64,000 nt of DNA from Opisthocomus hoazin (Eukaryota; Chordata; Aves; Opisthocomiformes; Opisthocomidae). The notes under the pieces were generated by a model that ran no database searches, was not told the DNA's origin, and worked only from the letters and a program-made list of their open reading frames with translations. Of this stretch, positions 1-10,787 are shown in pieces. Position 1 is the first letter of the stretch; each line of letters starts with the position of its first letter. A program made the translations under genes and the position numbers. The stretch is taken from the NCBI RefSeq assembly GCF_030867145.1, contig NC_134434.1:8804001-8868000 (forward strand), in the 5' to 3' direction.

Positions 1-73
1 AGCCGGGGTCACTGCTCTGCCCGGCGTGGCGGCCCCGCGGCAGCTGGTGGGTGACAGCTCCCTGGTGCCCCAG

Positions 74-3000
74 GGCCCCTCCGCCCAGATCACGGATTTT
101 GTCTTCGAGAGCTGGAAGGCGTACAGCGAGGAGTGCCACCGCAACATGAGCCGCCTGCCCGCGCCCGCAGGTGGGGGACGGAGCGGGACGGGGAGTGGGG
201 CGGGGGGCTGGCGGGGGCTGGCGGGGGCTGGGCAGGGCGGTGGGCTGGCGGGGCCCGGCTGAGTGCGAGGCCGAGCACCGCCGTGTCCCTTCCGCCCGCA
301 GAGCCAGTCTGTAACCGCACCTTCGACAAGTTCTCCTGCTGGCCCGACACGCTGCCCAACAGCACCGCCCGCGTGCCCTGCCCCTGGTTCCTGCCCTGGT
401 ACCAGAAAGGTAACGGCCCGGCGGGTGCGTGTGTGTGCGTGTGTGTGCGTGTGTGCACATGCGTGTGCGCGCTGCTCCGGGCAGTCACGCCCGCGCCGTG
501 CACGGAGCCTGCGGCGGCTCCTGGCCCCTGCAGACCCCGCCGGCCGCTCCCCGCAGTGAAGCACAGACACGTCTTCAAGACCTGCGGGCCGGACGGGCGG
601 TGGCTGACGGGGCCCCGGGGACAGTCCCTGCGCGACGCCACGCAGTGCGAGCTCGACGCCCAGGACCTGGCGGCGCAGGTGGGCAGAGCCGGGGCACGGG
701 CGGTGCAGGGCTCCCTGCCTGTCCCTGCCCCGTCCTCACCTGCTGCCTCCCGCCCCAGGAGCAGTTTGCCAAGACCTACGGCAGCTTCAAGGTGATGTAC
801 ACCGTGGGCTACTCCGTGTCCCTGGGCGCGCTGCTCCTCGCCCTGGCCCTGCTGCTGGGCTTCAGGTAGGGACGCGGCACGGCTTCCCGGTGCGGGGGGC
901 AGGCGGGGCGTGCCGGGGTCTGGCTGCAGCGCTGATGGCGGCTGCCCACCTCCGCAGCAAGCTGCACTGCATGAGGAACTACATCCACATGAACCTCTTC
1001 GCCTCCTTCATCCTGAAGGGCGTCTCCGTGCTGGTCATCGACGCCCTGCTCAAGACCCACTACAGCGACAAGATCGACGACTACCACGTGCACATCTGGC
1101 TGAGTGACGAGGTGAGCCGTGGGGCGGAGGGGCTGGGGCTGGGCGGCACAGCGCGCTGACCACTGCCCGCAGGCGGCTGCGGGCTGCCGGGCGGCCACGG
1201 TCTTCATGCAGTACGGCATTGTGGCCAACTACTGCTGGCTGCTGGTGGAGGGCATCTACCTGCACAACCTGCTGGTGGTGGCCGTCTTCTCCGAGAGGAG
1301 CTACTTCACCCTCTACCTGTGCATCGGCTGGGGTGAGTGCGGGCGGGCTGGTTCCCCCACCCTGTCCCCATCGCCGTGCCCAGCCCCGTCCCCGCTGTGC
1401 CTCACCTGCCCCCTGCCCACCTCCCCTCAGGTGCACCCCTGCTGTTCCTCATCCCCTGGGTCGTTGTCAAGTTCCTCTACGAAAACGTCCAGTGAGTAGC
1501 AGCCGCTGGAGCAGGCCGGTGAGCGGTGCCGGCGGGGGCACGGGGCGTGGGCAGGGTGTGTGGGACACGCTGAGGGACAGCGGGGACAGTGTGACAGCCC
1601 TGGAGCGGCTCCACGCCACTGTCCCGTGCCCCCGAGCGTGTTGGGCCATCGCACTCACTCGGCTGGGGCTGCCGAGGCCACGCCAGGCTCTGGCAGCCGC
1701 CCGCTTGAGGGGCTGCCCAGCAGGCCCCCTGCCCTCCTCTGCAGGTGCTGGACCACCAACAACAACATGGGCTTCTGGTGGATCCTGCGCTTCCCCGTGT
1801 TCCTGGCCATCCTGGTGAGTCCGGGGCTGCCGCTCTGCCCACCACAGCCCCTCGCTCCACATCTGCCCGGCCCCGGGCCAGCTGCCACAGGGCTGTGCCG
1901 GGCAGGGGAGAGCGCTGCCCTGCCTGCCCTGCCTGCCCGCCCTGCCTGCCCTGCCTGCCCTGCCCCGCCTGCCTGCCCTGCCCTGCCCTGCCCCGCCTGC
2001 CCTGCCCTGCTTGCCCTGCCCTGCCTGCGCTGCCTGCCCTGCCTGCCTGCCCTGCCCTGCCTGCCCTGCCTGCCCTGCCCTGCCCCGCCTGCCCTGCCTA
2101 CCCTGCCTGCCCTGCCCTGCCCTGCCCCGCCTGCCCTGCCTACCCTGCCTGCCCTGCCCTGCCTGCGCTGCCTACCCTGCCTGCCCTGCCCTGCCCTGCC
2201 CCGCCTGCCCTGCCTACCCTGCCTGCCCTGCCCTGCCTGCGCTGCCTGCCCTGCCTGCCTGCCCTGCCCTGCCCTGCCCCGCCTGCCTGCCTGCCCTGCC
2301 CTGCCCTGCCTGCCCTGCCTGCCCTGCCTGCCCTGCCCTTCCCCTCACGGCTCCACCGCTCCATTGCAGATCAACTTCTTCATCTTCATCCGCATCATCC
2401 AGATCCTGGTCTCCAAGCTCCGCGCGCACCAGATGCGCTACACCGACTACAAGTTCCGGTGGGTGGTGGGCACAGCCCCTGCCCCACACGCCCATGGTGC
2501 CCAGGCTGGGGCACACGCGCGTGTGGGACCACCCCACGCCCCAGTGCTGACGGCCCCTCTCCACGCAGGCTGGCCAAGTCCACGCTGACGCTGATCCCGC
2601 TGCTGGGCATCCACGAGGTGGTCTTCGCCTTCATCACGGACGAGCACGCCCAGGGCACCCTGCGCTACGTCAAGCTCTTCTTCGACCTCTTCCTGAGCTC
2701 CTTCCAGGTGAGCCCAGCCCCACCCGGCGCCGGCCCTCTGCGGGCACCCTCCACCTCGGAGGGACCAGGCCAGGGCGGGGGTCGGGGTCTGACCGCGTGC
2801 CTCTCACGCCTCTCCTCCCTCTGCCCAGGGGATGCTGGTGGCCATTCTCTACTGCTTCGTCAACAAGGAGGTGAGCAGGACGGCGCGGGCGCGGGCAGCC
2901 GGCGGGCGCGGGGCCATGCTGACGGCAGCTGCCCACAGGTGCAGGCAGAGCTGCTGAAGAGGTGGCAGCGGTGGAAGCTGGGGAAGGACCTGGCGGAGGA

Positions 3001-3235
3001 GTACAAGCAGACGTACAGCCACACGCCCGGTGCCCGCAACGGCGCCGGCAGCGCCTGCGAGAAGCACCAGCTGGTGAGCGGCTGCGGGAACGGGCTGGGG
3101 CGCAGCCCCGGCGCCGCGCGCCCTGGCACCCACTACCTCGAGAGCAGCAGCTGCGGCACCGCCGAGCACCTTGCCCTGGGGGACCGGCACCACTGCTACG
3201 AGTTCCCCGAGACCACGGCCGAGAGCCACTTCTGA
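74..3235 (+). CDS. GCGR: Glucagon receptor (class B GPCR), 5' end outside window
   Basis: Receptor for glucagon that signals through Gs at the plasma membrane. Exons: 74-170 (start uncertain, an AG at 72-73), 302-409, 557-678, 759-865, 958-1111, 1173-1332, 1431-1491, 1745-1814, 2370-2458, 2569-2707, 2829-2870, 2939-3235. All introns are GT-AG and the phases close, giving 481 codons plus stop. The N-terminal hormone-binding domain shows [13 protein letters not shown] and the CGPDG motif. Seven membrane segments follow, including [48 protein letters not shown] and [16 protein letters not shown]. The cytoplasmic tail is 98 residues, about 27 longer than I recall for human, Cys-containing, and ends ESHF (human ESPF). 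The signal-peptide exon lies left of the window; the in-frame sequence at 2-73 is not hydrophobic and is probably intron. GLP1R and GIPR fit less well than GCGR, and neighbour order agrees with GCGR. Confidence 0.96.
425..470. repeat. TG-rich microsatellite in a GCGR intron
   Basis: Alternating GTGTGTGCGT-type dinucleotides just inside the intron after the exon ending at 409. It reads on both strands as a pseudo-open frame of Cys/Val or Thr/His. Confidence 0.9.
1916..2339. repeat. CCTGCC/CTGCC minisatellite filling a GCGR intron
   Basis: About 420 bp of short imperfect units (CCTGCCCTG, CCTGC, CCCCGCCTG, CCTACCCTG) occupy most of the 1815-2369 intron between two membrane-helix exons. Higher-order blocks of about 55-70 bp recur. 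The complementary strand is rich in GGCAGG. The absence of stops makes long false open frames in this area. Confidence 0.95.
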
Positions 3236-3468
3236 GCCGCAGCGGGGGCCGGAGGGCGTTGCGGCCCCGCTGCTGCTGGATCAGCCCCCGTCTCCCCCAG
3301 CCCCATCCCCGGGCGCGGCGCAGACCCTGCCTGCCGCGGTGAGGGAGCTGCGTCGTGCCGGGCGGGCACGGGGCGATGGAGGCAGCTGGGCCAGCTGCAG
3401 GCGAGGCACGGCGAGCGGGACCTGGACCTCTGTGCGGGGGAGATCTGGGGGGCGGGGGGATCTCTTTT

Positions 3469-3488
3469 GGGGGGGGGGGGGGGGGGGG
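3469..3488. repeat. 20-nt G homopolymer
   Basis: Uninterrupted G run in the GCGR 3' flank, preceded by G-rich segments at 3436-3459. Length is likely to be variable or affected by sequencing error. Confidence 0.85.
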
Positions 3489-3701
3489 CTTTGTCCTGTG
3501 GTGCTGCCCTCGTGCGCCTGCGAGACCCTGTGCGCAGTGCTGTAACTTATCTGTCGTGACTGTCAATAGGTGTGGGCCCGTGCCGGGCCGCAGGGCCAGC
3601 TCCACGCGCTGCGCCTCTCTGTCCGGGGCTTGGGGACTGCGATGCCGTGGCCGAGACCCTCAGGGAGCTGGGCCGCCCGGCATGGAGGGGCTGCACCAGA
3701 A

Positions 3702-3990
3702 GGCAGCCCCACTGCCAGCCCCACAGCCCTGCTGCCTGCCCCACAGCCCCACTGCCTGCCCCACGGCCCCGCTGCCTGCCCCATAGCCCTGCCTCCTGCC
3801 CCATGGCTGCACTGCCTGCCCCACAGCCCCACTGCCTGCCCCATGGCCCCGCTGCCTGCCCCATAGCCCCGCTGCCTGCCCCACAGCCCCACTGCCTGCC
3901 CCACAGCCCCACTGCCAGCCCCACAGCCCCGTTGCCGGCCCCACAGCCCCACTGCCAGCCCCACGGCCCCACTGCCAGCCCCACAGCCCT
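3702..3990. repeat. 20-bp minisatellite downstream of GCGR
   Basis: About 14 copies of a 20-bp unit of the form CACTGCCTGCCCCACAGCCC, with CAT/CAC and CTG/CAG variants that group neighbouring copies. Because 20 is not a multiple of 3, every frame is open in turn, which explains several spurious open frames on both strands. Confidence 0.95.
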
Positions 3991-5180
3991 GCGCAGGTGA
4001 GCGAGGCAGACGTGAGGCAGCGGCCGTGGCTGCGCTGCCGTCCAGGGCTCCAGTTCCCACCAGTGCACGCTCTCCTCCGGCTGCTAATCGGCTCTGTCCT
4101 CTCGCTGCCAGGAGCCCTTAATTAAATTATTTGGCTCTGCCCGCCGGCACCCCCGCTCCCCTGGGAGCTGGCCCAGGCCATGGGCCAGGCAGCAGCCGCC
4201 GGCAGCACCGAGCCCCGTGAGCAGCACGGTGGGGTGCGGGGCTGAGGGTCCCCGTGCCGGCCGGCTGGGCTGCCGGCTGCAGCGGTCAGGGAGCGCGGCG
4301 GGCCGGCCCCTCGGAGCCTTGTGCCGCGCACATGAGCGCTAAGCCCGGATGCCGCGGCTTTGGGCACCACAATCGCCTGGTGTGCGGGGATTAGGCCGGC
4401 GTGGTGCCCTGCCCGGCACCCTGCCCGATGGGTGGCGGAGGGACGGACGGACACCCTGCCGTGACCCCTGCCGCCCACTGCGAGTGCCCCTGCCTGGCCC
4501 CGGACAGGTGACAGTCCCCGGCTGCCCAGACCCCGGCTGCAGCCTGGTGCAGGAGATGTGACACGCGAGGCGGGCGCTTGGAGCTGTGCCCTGGCAGCCC
4601 CACGCAGAACACGGCAGCACCGGGCGGGCAGCTGCCCCCTGCCAAATCCCACCCTGTGCCAGCATCGCCCATGCCGGCCGGCACGAGGGGCCGCGGGAGC
4701 CTCGCTGTCCGCCCAGGCGCGGCAGGGTCCCCGACCACTGCGAGGCCATCAGCGGGGCGGCTGCGGCGTGGGGCGGGCAGGGACGCAGCACTGCCCCAGC
4801 TGCGCAGCGCCTGGCTCCCGGCGGCACCGCCATGCCGAGTGCGCAGTAATTTTCCTCTGTTTACTCGACAGCTCGCCGTCTGCCCTGGCGTCGGGGGCCA
4901 GCGCGGCGCGGGCAGCGGGGACGTGGGGCGGTGGGGAGGGGGGTGCGGGGCTCGGGGTCTGCCTGGCCTCAGGGGCAGGGATGAGGACGGGGAGGGGGAC
5001 AGGGACGGGGCTGGCCGGGGTAGCCCCCGCAGAGCCGCTGGCCCCCACGGCCGCTGCCGTCACTGCGGCCTCCTGACGCGGTAACGAGCCTAATTGAGGC
5101 AGATTGCTGGAGCACGAAGCGGTTTCTGGGAAGGTAAATATGGCCATCGAGCGGCGCCGGGCCCTGCGCCTGTTGCTCCA

Positions 5181-5198
5181 GCGTTGCCGTGGCAACGC
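5181..5198. promoter_or_regulatory. Palindromic RFX (X-box) motif
   Basis: GCGTTGCC-GT-GGCAACGC is a perfect inverted repeat with 8-bp arms and a 2-bp centre, matching the consensus GTTRCC-N-GGYAAC bound by RFX dimers. It lies within 100 bp of a short AT-rich segment (5080-5150), about 5 kb from the MCRIP1 start. Its function is inferred from the motif alone. Confidence 0.5.
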
Positions 5199-6018
5199 CC
5201 CACTGTCCCCCCGCCGTGGCACCGTGAGGGTCCCACAGTGCCGAGGATGCGGGGACCCCCCCACCCCACGACAGGGACCCTTCAGGGCCCCCAGGCCAGC
5301 CCCAGTCCACAGCGCGTCCCCAGGTGCCGTGGGGCAGCCCCTGCGCTGCCCCATGTCCCCCGCACAGCCGCTCCTCATGTCCCGCCATGTCCGGGGGGCA
5401 GCTCCCGGCCCTGTCCCCGCTGAGGGGCCCGGGGCACGTGGCAGCAGCAGGGACAGCGTCTGCTGGTGGCTGGGAGCCTTGTGCCAGTGCCCACTGCCCA
5501 CCTGCACGTCCCCTCCCTCAGAGCCGCTCGCCATGGCCCCTCGCACCCGCCACCAGCCCGGCTGCCACCCCAGAGCCGGGGCAGGGCTGCAGGCTCCCCC
5601 TCCCCACGCCCTGCTCGTCCCCCACTCCCATGGAGGCTCCCACCGTGGCCAGCGGCTCCCCGGCACGCTCAGCCGCCCAGGGCTGTGCAGCTCTGGGGAC
5701 CCCTGGGAGGGGGAGTGGGGTGCCCGCCGCCCTGGCCCAAGGAGCTCGCTCCCATGGCACTGCCGCCAGCGTTCTTTGCCATGGCCGCAGTCTCTGGAAG
5801 GGGACAGCCCGCTGCCCCACGCCGCCGTGCCCGCCGGCTGCCGGGGGACGCGGCACCCACCCTGCGCCTGGCTGCAGGACCTGGCAGGCAAGAGGTGGGT
5901 GGCCTGGGGGAAGTGGCCTGTGCCTGTGCCTCTCGCCCCTGGGACCCCCGGGGGCCCCAGCGAAGGCTGGGGCTGGGGAACCCCCCCTGGCACTGCCCGC
6001 AGCACAGCCTGCCCAGCG

Positions 6019-6097
6019 CGCACACACGTGCACCATGCTCACACACACGTGTGCATGCACACACACACACGTGTGCACGCACACACGCACACACACG
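6019..6097. repeat. AC-rich microsatellite
   Basis: Imperfect (CA)n and (CACG)n tract with internal GTGTGCATGCAC breaks. Alternating purine-pyrimidine sequence of this kind can adopt Z-DNA. Confidence 0.9.
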
Positions 6098-6484
6098 GGC
6101 ACAGACCTCGGCTGCCCAGCGGGAGCTGCCCTTTCCCAGTGGAAGGAAGGTGCTGCCGCCAGCCCGCACGCCCCGGGCAGCGCATCCCAGAATCCCGGAC
6201 TGGTCTGGGGGAGACAGGGCCACCCCGTCCACCCCCCACAGCGGGTAGCACTGTCCCCAGCTGGACCCGGCTGCTCAGAGCCCCGTCCAGCCTGGCCGCG
6301 CATGGCCCCAGGGATGCGGCATCCCCGGCTCTCCGGGCAGCCCATGCCAGGGTCTCGGCACCTCAGCGCCCAGCACCTCTCCTCCGCAGTGCCCGGGGCA
6401 GAGTCCCCGGCTGCGGGTTAAACCCAGCCGTGCCGCGGCCTGCCCGGGCAGCAGCACCCCGCAGCCAGGCACCCCGGGGCCGCG

Positions 6485-6900
6485 GTGCTCGCAGCAATAC
6501 TCGCACTTTATCAAGGCGACTGAACACCACAAATTGGTCTCCTAAGTACACTCTGCCTGCTGCCGTCCCCTCTTCCCACCGCCTAATTCAATGATACAAC
6601 ACCTACCTCTCTTCCTCCCACCATTTAATCTAATGATCAGCACCGCGCCCGAGTCACAGCGAAAATAAACCCTTGCCGAGTTCGGTTTTTATAGGTAAAC
6701 AGCCTGACTTCTTTGGCCTGCGGGCTCGCTCCCTCGCAGGGCCACCCCCCCGACACCTGACTTCCACACTGCTGCACCGCCTCATCGCCCTCACCCCGTG
6801 GCTCGTTATTAGTCTTTGTAAAAATCGCCTGTTTATAGAATGACTTCTGTATGACATTTCATGAGAGTTCGAGCGACTGCTTTGCCTCTGGCTTTACAGC
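6485..6900. other. AT-richer island, candidate conserved noncoding element
   Basis: After GC-rich flanks the composition changes abruptly. The segment includes TATCAAGGCGACTGAAC, CACAAATTGGTCTCC, two CCTAATTCAATGAT/TTTAATCTAATGAT-like stretches and TTTGTAAAAATCGCCTG. No coding frame or known repeat is recognisable. Such islands in compact avian intergenic DNA are often conserved enhancers; that is inference. Confidence 0.4.
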
Positions 6901-8383
6901 ATCGAAGCCCAGAGAAAAACAACGGTGAGGCCGGGGGCTGGGCTGCAGGACCCCGCGTGTGCCCTCGGGCTCGGGGACACAACCGCAGCCCCCAGACAAG
7001 GCCTGTGGCGCACGCACGGCTGCAGGACCAGCGCCGGGACCATGGCAGCCGGCCAGCAGCCCGTCCCCAAGGCTGGGCACCACGCAGAGCCCATCCCGCG
7101 CTGGGACGCGAGCCCACGGGGTGCAGGCACAGCCCGGCCGTCGGAGCAGCGAGCCAGCCGGCTGCAGCTCTCCGTGCCGGAGCGTGGGCCACGACCTGCA
7201 GAGAGCTGCTCCGGCACCACTGCAGCCCGGCTGTGCCGGCACCGTGCAGCCAGCGCCCGGCGTGTTTGGGCAGCCCCGTCCCGCTCCCCTCGGCACCATG
7301 CTCTGCGGGGTACAGGGCTCCCAGGCAGCAGGCTGCGGGTCGCTGCCTCCAGCGCAGCCCCTTCCCACCCCCTCGGGACGCACAGACCCAGCACACGCTC
7401 GGCGCTCCCAGCCGGGGCAGAGCCGCCCGGCTCCACAGACACAGGGCACTCCCCGGGCCCATCCCGCAGAGATCGCAGCGACCGTCACCCTCCTGCGCCT
7501 GCTGCCAGAGGGGCTGGGGGCTGGCAGCGCCGGGGCGAGGGCGCGGGGCCAGGGGCTGCTCCGGCAGAAGCGGCAGCAGGAGGGGCCGAGGCGCCGTCCC
7601 ACAGTGCCAGAACCGGGCAGCGTGCCCCGGCGCGTGCGCGTCCTGGGAATGTTTTGGTGATGGGAGGTAAACAGGGTCGTGGCTAAGTGTTAAGAGATGC
7701 ACTTCAAGAGAAATTCTAGCAATGCTAAGTATAGTTTAAATGCCACCAAAGCAGGGGAAGGAAGAGGATACGAGTGTATTAATAGTCTCAGCATTTAAAT
7801 CTTTGGTCCAGCGACAGCTCCGAGGATGCCGGCTGGCAGGAGAGCTGCCAGAGCACCAGGGCATTGTGCTACCGGCAGGCACTGCCAGGCTGCACACGTG
7901 TGCGGCGAAATTAACTGCCCAGAGCAAGTGCAAGGGCAAGATCCCTTCTGGAAAAAAAGAAAAAAATAACAGGCAGCTTCTGGTCTCTGCGATACTTCTC
8001 CTTAGGACTTGGTCAGACCCGAAAAGGCAAGGAAAGCCCTGGCCTTTATTACCAGCGCTGAGGTCTAAAATGGAAAACATGGCTTCAGCTACAAAACAGG
8101 AACGTTTTGGAAGTCTAAAAAAGGGAAGAACAAGGGCCCTGCCCCAGAAAGGCTGCAGGCGCACGGGCAGCCAAGGACCCAAGGGGGGGACGGGCAGGGA
8201 ACACCCCCCAGCTGAGGCAGCCTTCTCCGGGCACAGCCCACCAGCACCGTCCCACTCGCTGCTGCACGGCCGGGCACAACCACCGCGGTGAACGGCCGAG
8301 GCAGCGGCCCTGCGCCGGCAGCGGCAGAGCAGAGGCTGTGGCGGGCAGCGGCACGCAGAGGCAGAGCCAAAAGGACACCAGCT

Positions 8384-8389
8384 TTTATT
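8384..8389 (-). terminator. MCRIP1 poly(A) signal
   Basis: TTTATT on the plus strand is AATAAA in the MCRIP1 direction. It implies a 3' UTR of about 1.35 kb from the stop at 9728-9730. Confidence 0.75.
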
Positions 8390-9727
8390 TACAACACTCC
8401 TCAAGTGACAGACAACAGAAAAAAAAAGGGAACGGTACAGCTCAATGACTCAAGAAAGGAAAGGTAATGGCAGCCACAACTCCTCCCGTGCCCCTCCCGA
8501 AGCCCACCTGTGCCAGGTAGAGTCCCCGCAGCCCTATCCCCACCGGCTCGGAGCACAGGCGGGCAGGGCGCTGCTCCCACCACTCCCCACGGTCTCATGG
8601 GGGCACAGAGCCGCGGCCAGCACGGTGAGGATGGCACAAGTCGTTCTCCCTCGCTCAGAGACGATGATGCAGAAACCACCCTAGCCTTGCCAGGAGTGGG
8701 GGTCCCAAGACAGCCCCCCCGGGTAAGTTACACCAGCTACAGCAGCCCCCCCCTCCCAGTGACAGTTCTGCCAGCTGTGGAGGCCAGATCTCTTCCGAGG
8801 GTGCACATCTGGAAAATGGTGTTAGTACAAAACAGCCCAGCGCTGTGCAGGCGAGGACGCCAACGAGCTTCTCCCCACCGCCAGCGCCAGCCGCCCCCCC
8901 GTGGCTGCCACCTCCTGCGGAGCTGCCGGAGCACCGAGGCAGCGGGGTGGGGCTGAATGCAGCCCAGAGCCCCCCTCCGAGCACTGCTCGGGCACCTGGG
9001 GCTGGGCCGGTGCCGAGACCCCAGGAGAGAGGAGCAGCCCCACCTCCAGCCCCACCTCCAGCACCACAGGGACCCGGCCCAAGCACAAGGAAAACCCGGC
9101 CTCAGCTACAACCCCCGAACTTGGGCAGCGCTGACAAGGCCCAAGCACTTGGAGCCCAGGTACAAACTAAGCGCACAGCAGGGAGTAGGGGACAGCCAGA
9201 GCGTGACCTGCCCAGCAGCCAGCTGCACGAAGCGTGTCAAGCTAGGGCTGCTGGCCTGTCCCGAGGCACGTGGACAGAACGGGCTCTCTTTCCTCCTCCC
9301 ACCGGGACCGCCCAGCAGCCGTGGATCCTTGGTGCACAGGAGGGAGCGGAGAACCAGCGCTGCCTGTACCGACGGCACAGCCGCTCTGCTCCGCCCTGCC
9401 AGGCACCAGGGCGCCCAGGTACTCAGCGCACCAGGGGCAGAGACGGGAGGAGAATGGGAGATCTACGAGCCCAGCACGAAGTGGGGAAGGACAGCTTGAG
9501 GCCAGAGGAAGCTATGAGCGGGGGGCTGGAATCCTTTGCAACAGGCTCTGGGCACCCTCAGCGAGCCCCTGAGCATCTTCGATTTCAGGCAGCTTCAGAG
9601 CCGAAGCTGACAGGCTCTCCCGGAGGCTTTTGGGAGCACAGACCAGAGGAGGAAATCAACACAAAATCTCAAATTAAATCTGCTTGAGGACCTTAGGAGA
9701 CCGGCCGATCCGCCCGGAGCACCCGCC

Positions 9728-10289
9728 TTAGGACTTCTTGGCGTCCTGTGTGTTCCTCCTCTTCAGGTCACCCAGGTCGACAGGTTTGAACGCTGCAGGG
9801 CGGACAGGAGAGGCTCTGGCAGCGGAGGCCGCACTGCGGGGCTCTCCCGTCCAGCGCAGCCCCCCGGGTCGCCCCCCGCCGGCGCTGCCCCCCCCTCCGC
9901 TCACCTTTGAGGCTGGGGTTCGGCATCTTCTCCACGTACTCCTCGACCAGGCCGCGCTCGGAGCCCATCTGGCTGCGCAGGTCGCGCTCCACGCATTGCC
10001 AGGCTGCGGGGACAGGCGGAGGGGCCGCTGGCCTCAGGGCCGCCCGCGCCCGGCCCCGCCGCGCCCCGGCCCCTAGCCCCCCGCCCCGCTCACCCTCGTA
10101 GATGAAGCGCACGTTCTCCTCGTGGGCCGGCGTGAAGATCTCGCTGCCGGCGCCGGGGGAGCGCGGCCCGCCGCTCCGCTTGCCGTTGTAGACCACGCGG
10201 GACACGGGGGAGCTGAAAGCCAAGCGCGGGGCTGAGCCGGGCCCGGGGCCGCGGCTCGGCCCGGGGCCGGGCGGCGCTCACCTGGCCAT
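9728..10289 (-). CDS. MCRIP1: MAPK-regulated corepressor-interacting protein 1
   Basis: Small protein (96 aa; human 97) that binds the CtBP corepressor and is regulated by ERK phosphorylation; formerly FAM195B. Coding exons in transcript order: 10289-10282, 10212-10094, 10003-9905, 9792-9728, all GT-AG, phases 2, 1, 1. The start is MASSPVSRVVYNGK, equivalent to human MTSSPVSRVVYNGK, with the ATG 8 nt before the first donor. The core SEIFTPAHEENVRFIYEAW and LVEEYVEKMPNPSLK are nearly invariant. The two ERK-type sites, Ser21-Pro and Thr30-Pro, are kept. The CtBP-binding motif that I recall as PIDLS in human reads PVDLG here. The C-terminus is RRNTQDAKKS. It lies directly downstream of PPP1R27 on the same strand. 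Confidence 0.96.
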
Positions 10290-10560
10290 GGCGTCGTCGG
10301 CGCGGCGCGGCTCGGCTCGGCGCGGCTGCGGGGAGAAAGGAGGGGGCGGCCAGGCCGGGGCTAGGCCGCGGGCCGCCCCCCGCCCGTCGCCATGGCAACG
10401 CGCGCCCCTCACCTGGGCCCGGCTCCCGCCTCCGCTCGCCCTCGGGCCGCGACGGAAGCGCCGCAGCGCGCAGGCGCGGCCCCGCCCCCGCGCACTGCCG
10501 GCCCGGGCTGACCCCGCCCCCGCCGCGGCCCCGCCTGCCGCCCGCCCGGCCTCCGCTCCC
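10290..10560 (-). promoter_or_regulatory. MCRIP1 CpG-island promoter
   Basis: Very GC-rich, CpG-dense sequence upstream of the MCRIP1 ATG without a TATA box. GTCGCCATGGCAAC at 10386-10399 is a one-mismatch RFX palindrome. The region begins about 60 bp downstream of the PPP1R27 poly(A) signal. Confidence 0.65.
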
Positions 10561-10620
10561 GGCTCCCGGTTCCCGGCCCGGCCCCGGCGCAGGGAGCGGC
10601 GCAGGCGGTGTCCGAGATGC

Positions 10621-10626
10621 TTTATT
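10621..10626 (-). terminator. PPP1R27 poly(A) signal
   Basis: Plus-strand TTTATT is AATAAA for PPP1R27, 162 bp past its stop codon. It sits at the upstream edge of the MCRIP1 promoter island. Confidence 0.8.
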
Positions 10627-10787
10627 GGAAAAGTACAAAGTGTTCCCGAGACGCGGTACCGAGCGGCCCTGCCCGTCCGCCGGCCCAGGCCCAGCCCGGG
10701 CCCGGCCCCAGCCCTCGGGCCCGGCGCAGCCCCGCCGCCCGGCCCGGCCCCGCAGGTCCCGGGGCCTGCTCCTCGCCGCGCGCCGCC

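Larger units (their letters stand above)
3236..4130 (+). other. GCGR 3' flank, probable 3' UTR with tentative ATTAAA
   Basis: No AATAAA follows the GCGR stop. The first variant poly(A) hexamer on the plus strand is ATTAAA at 4121-4126, after the minisatellite, so the 3' end is not settled. A shorter UTR using a weak signal near 3540-3575 is equally possible. Confidence 0.35.
4131..8383. other. GCGR-MCRIP1 intergenic region, no gene recognised
   Basis: About 4.2 kb, mostly GC-rich. Long open frames on both strands here lack conserved domains and overlap each other, so I regard them as products of base composition. Contents: an RFX-type palindrome at 5181-5198, an AC-rich microsatellite at 6019-6097, and two AT-richer islands at about 6485-6900 and 7675-8110 that differ sharply from the surrounding GC-rich DNA. 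Confidence 0.7.

Noticed and set aside
4749-6594. Long open frames on both strands downstream of GCGR
   Set aside because: They overlap each other, cross a CA repeat and have low-complexity Pro/Ala/Gly-rich translations. GC-rich DNA is poor in stop codons.
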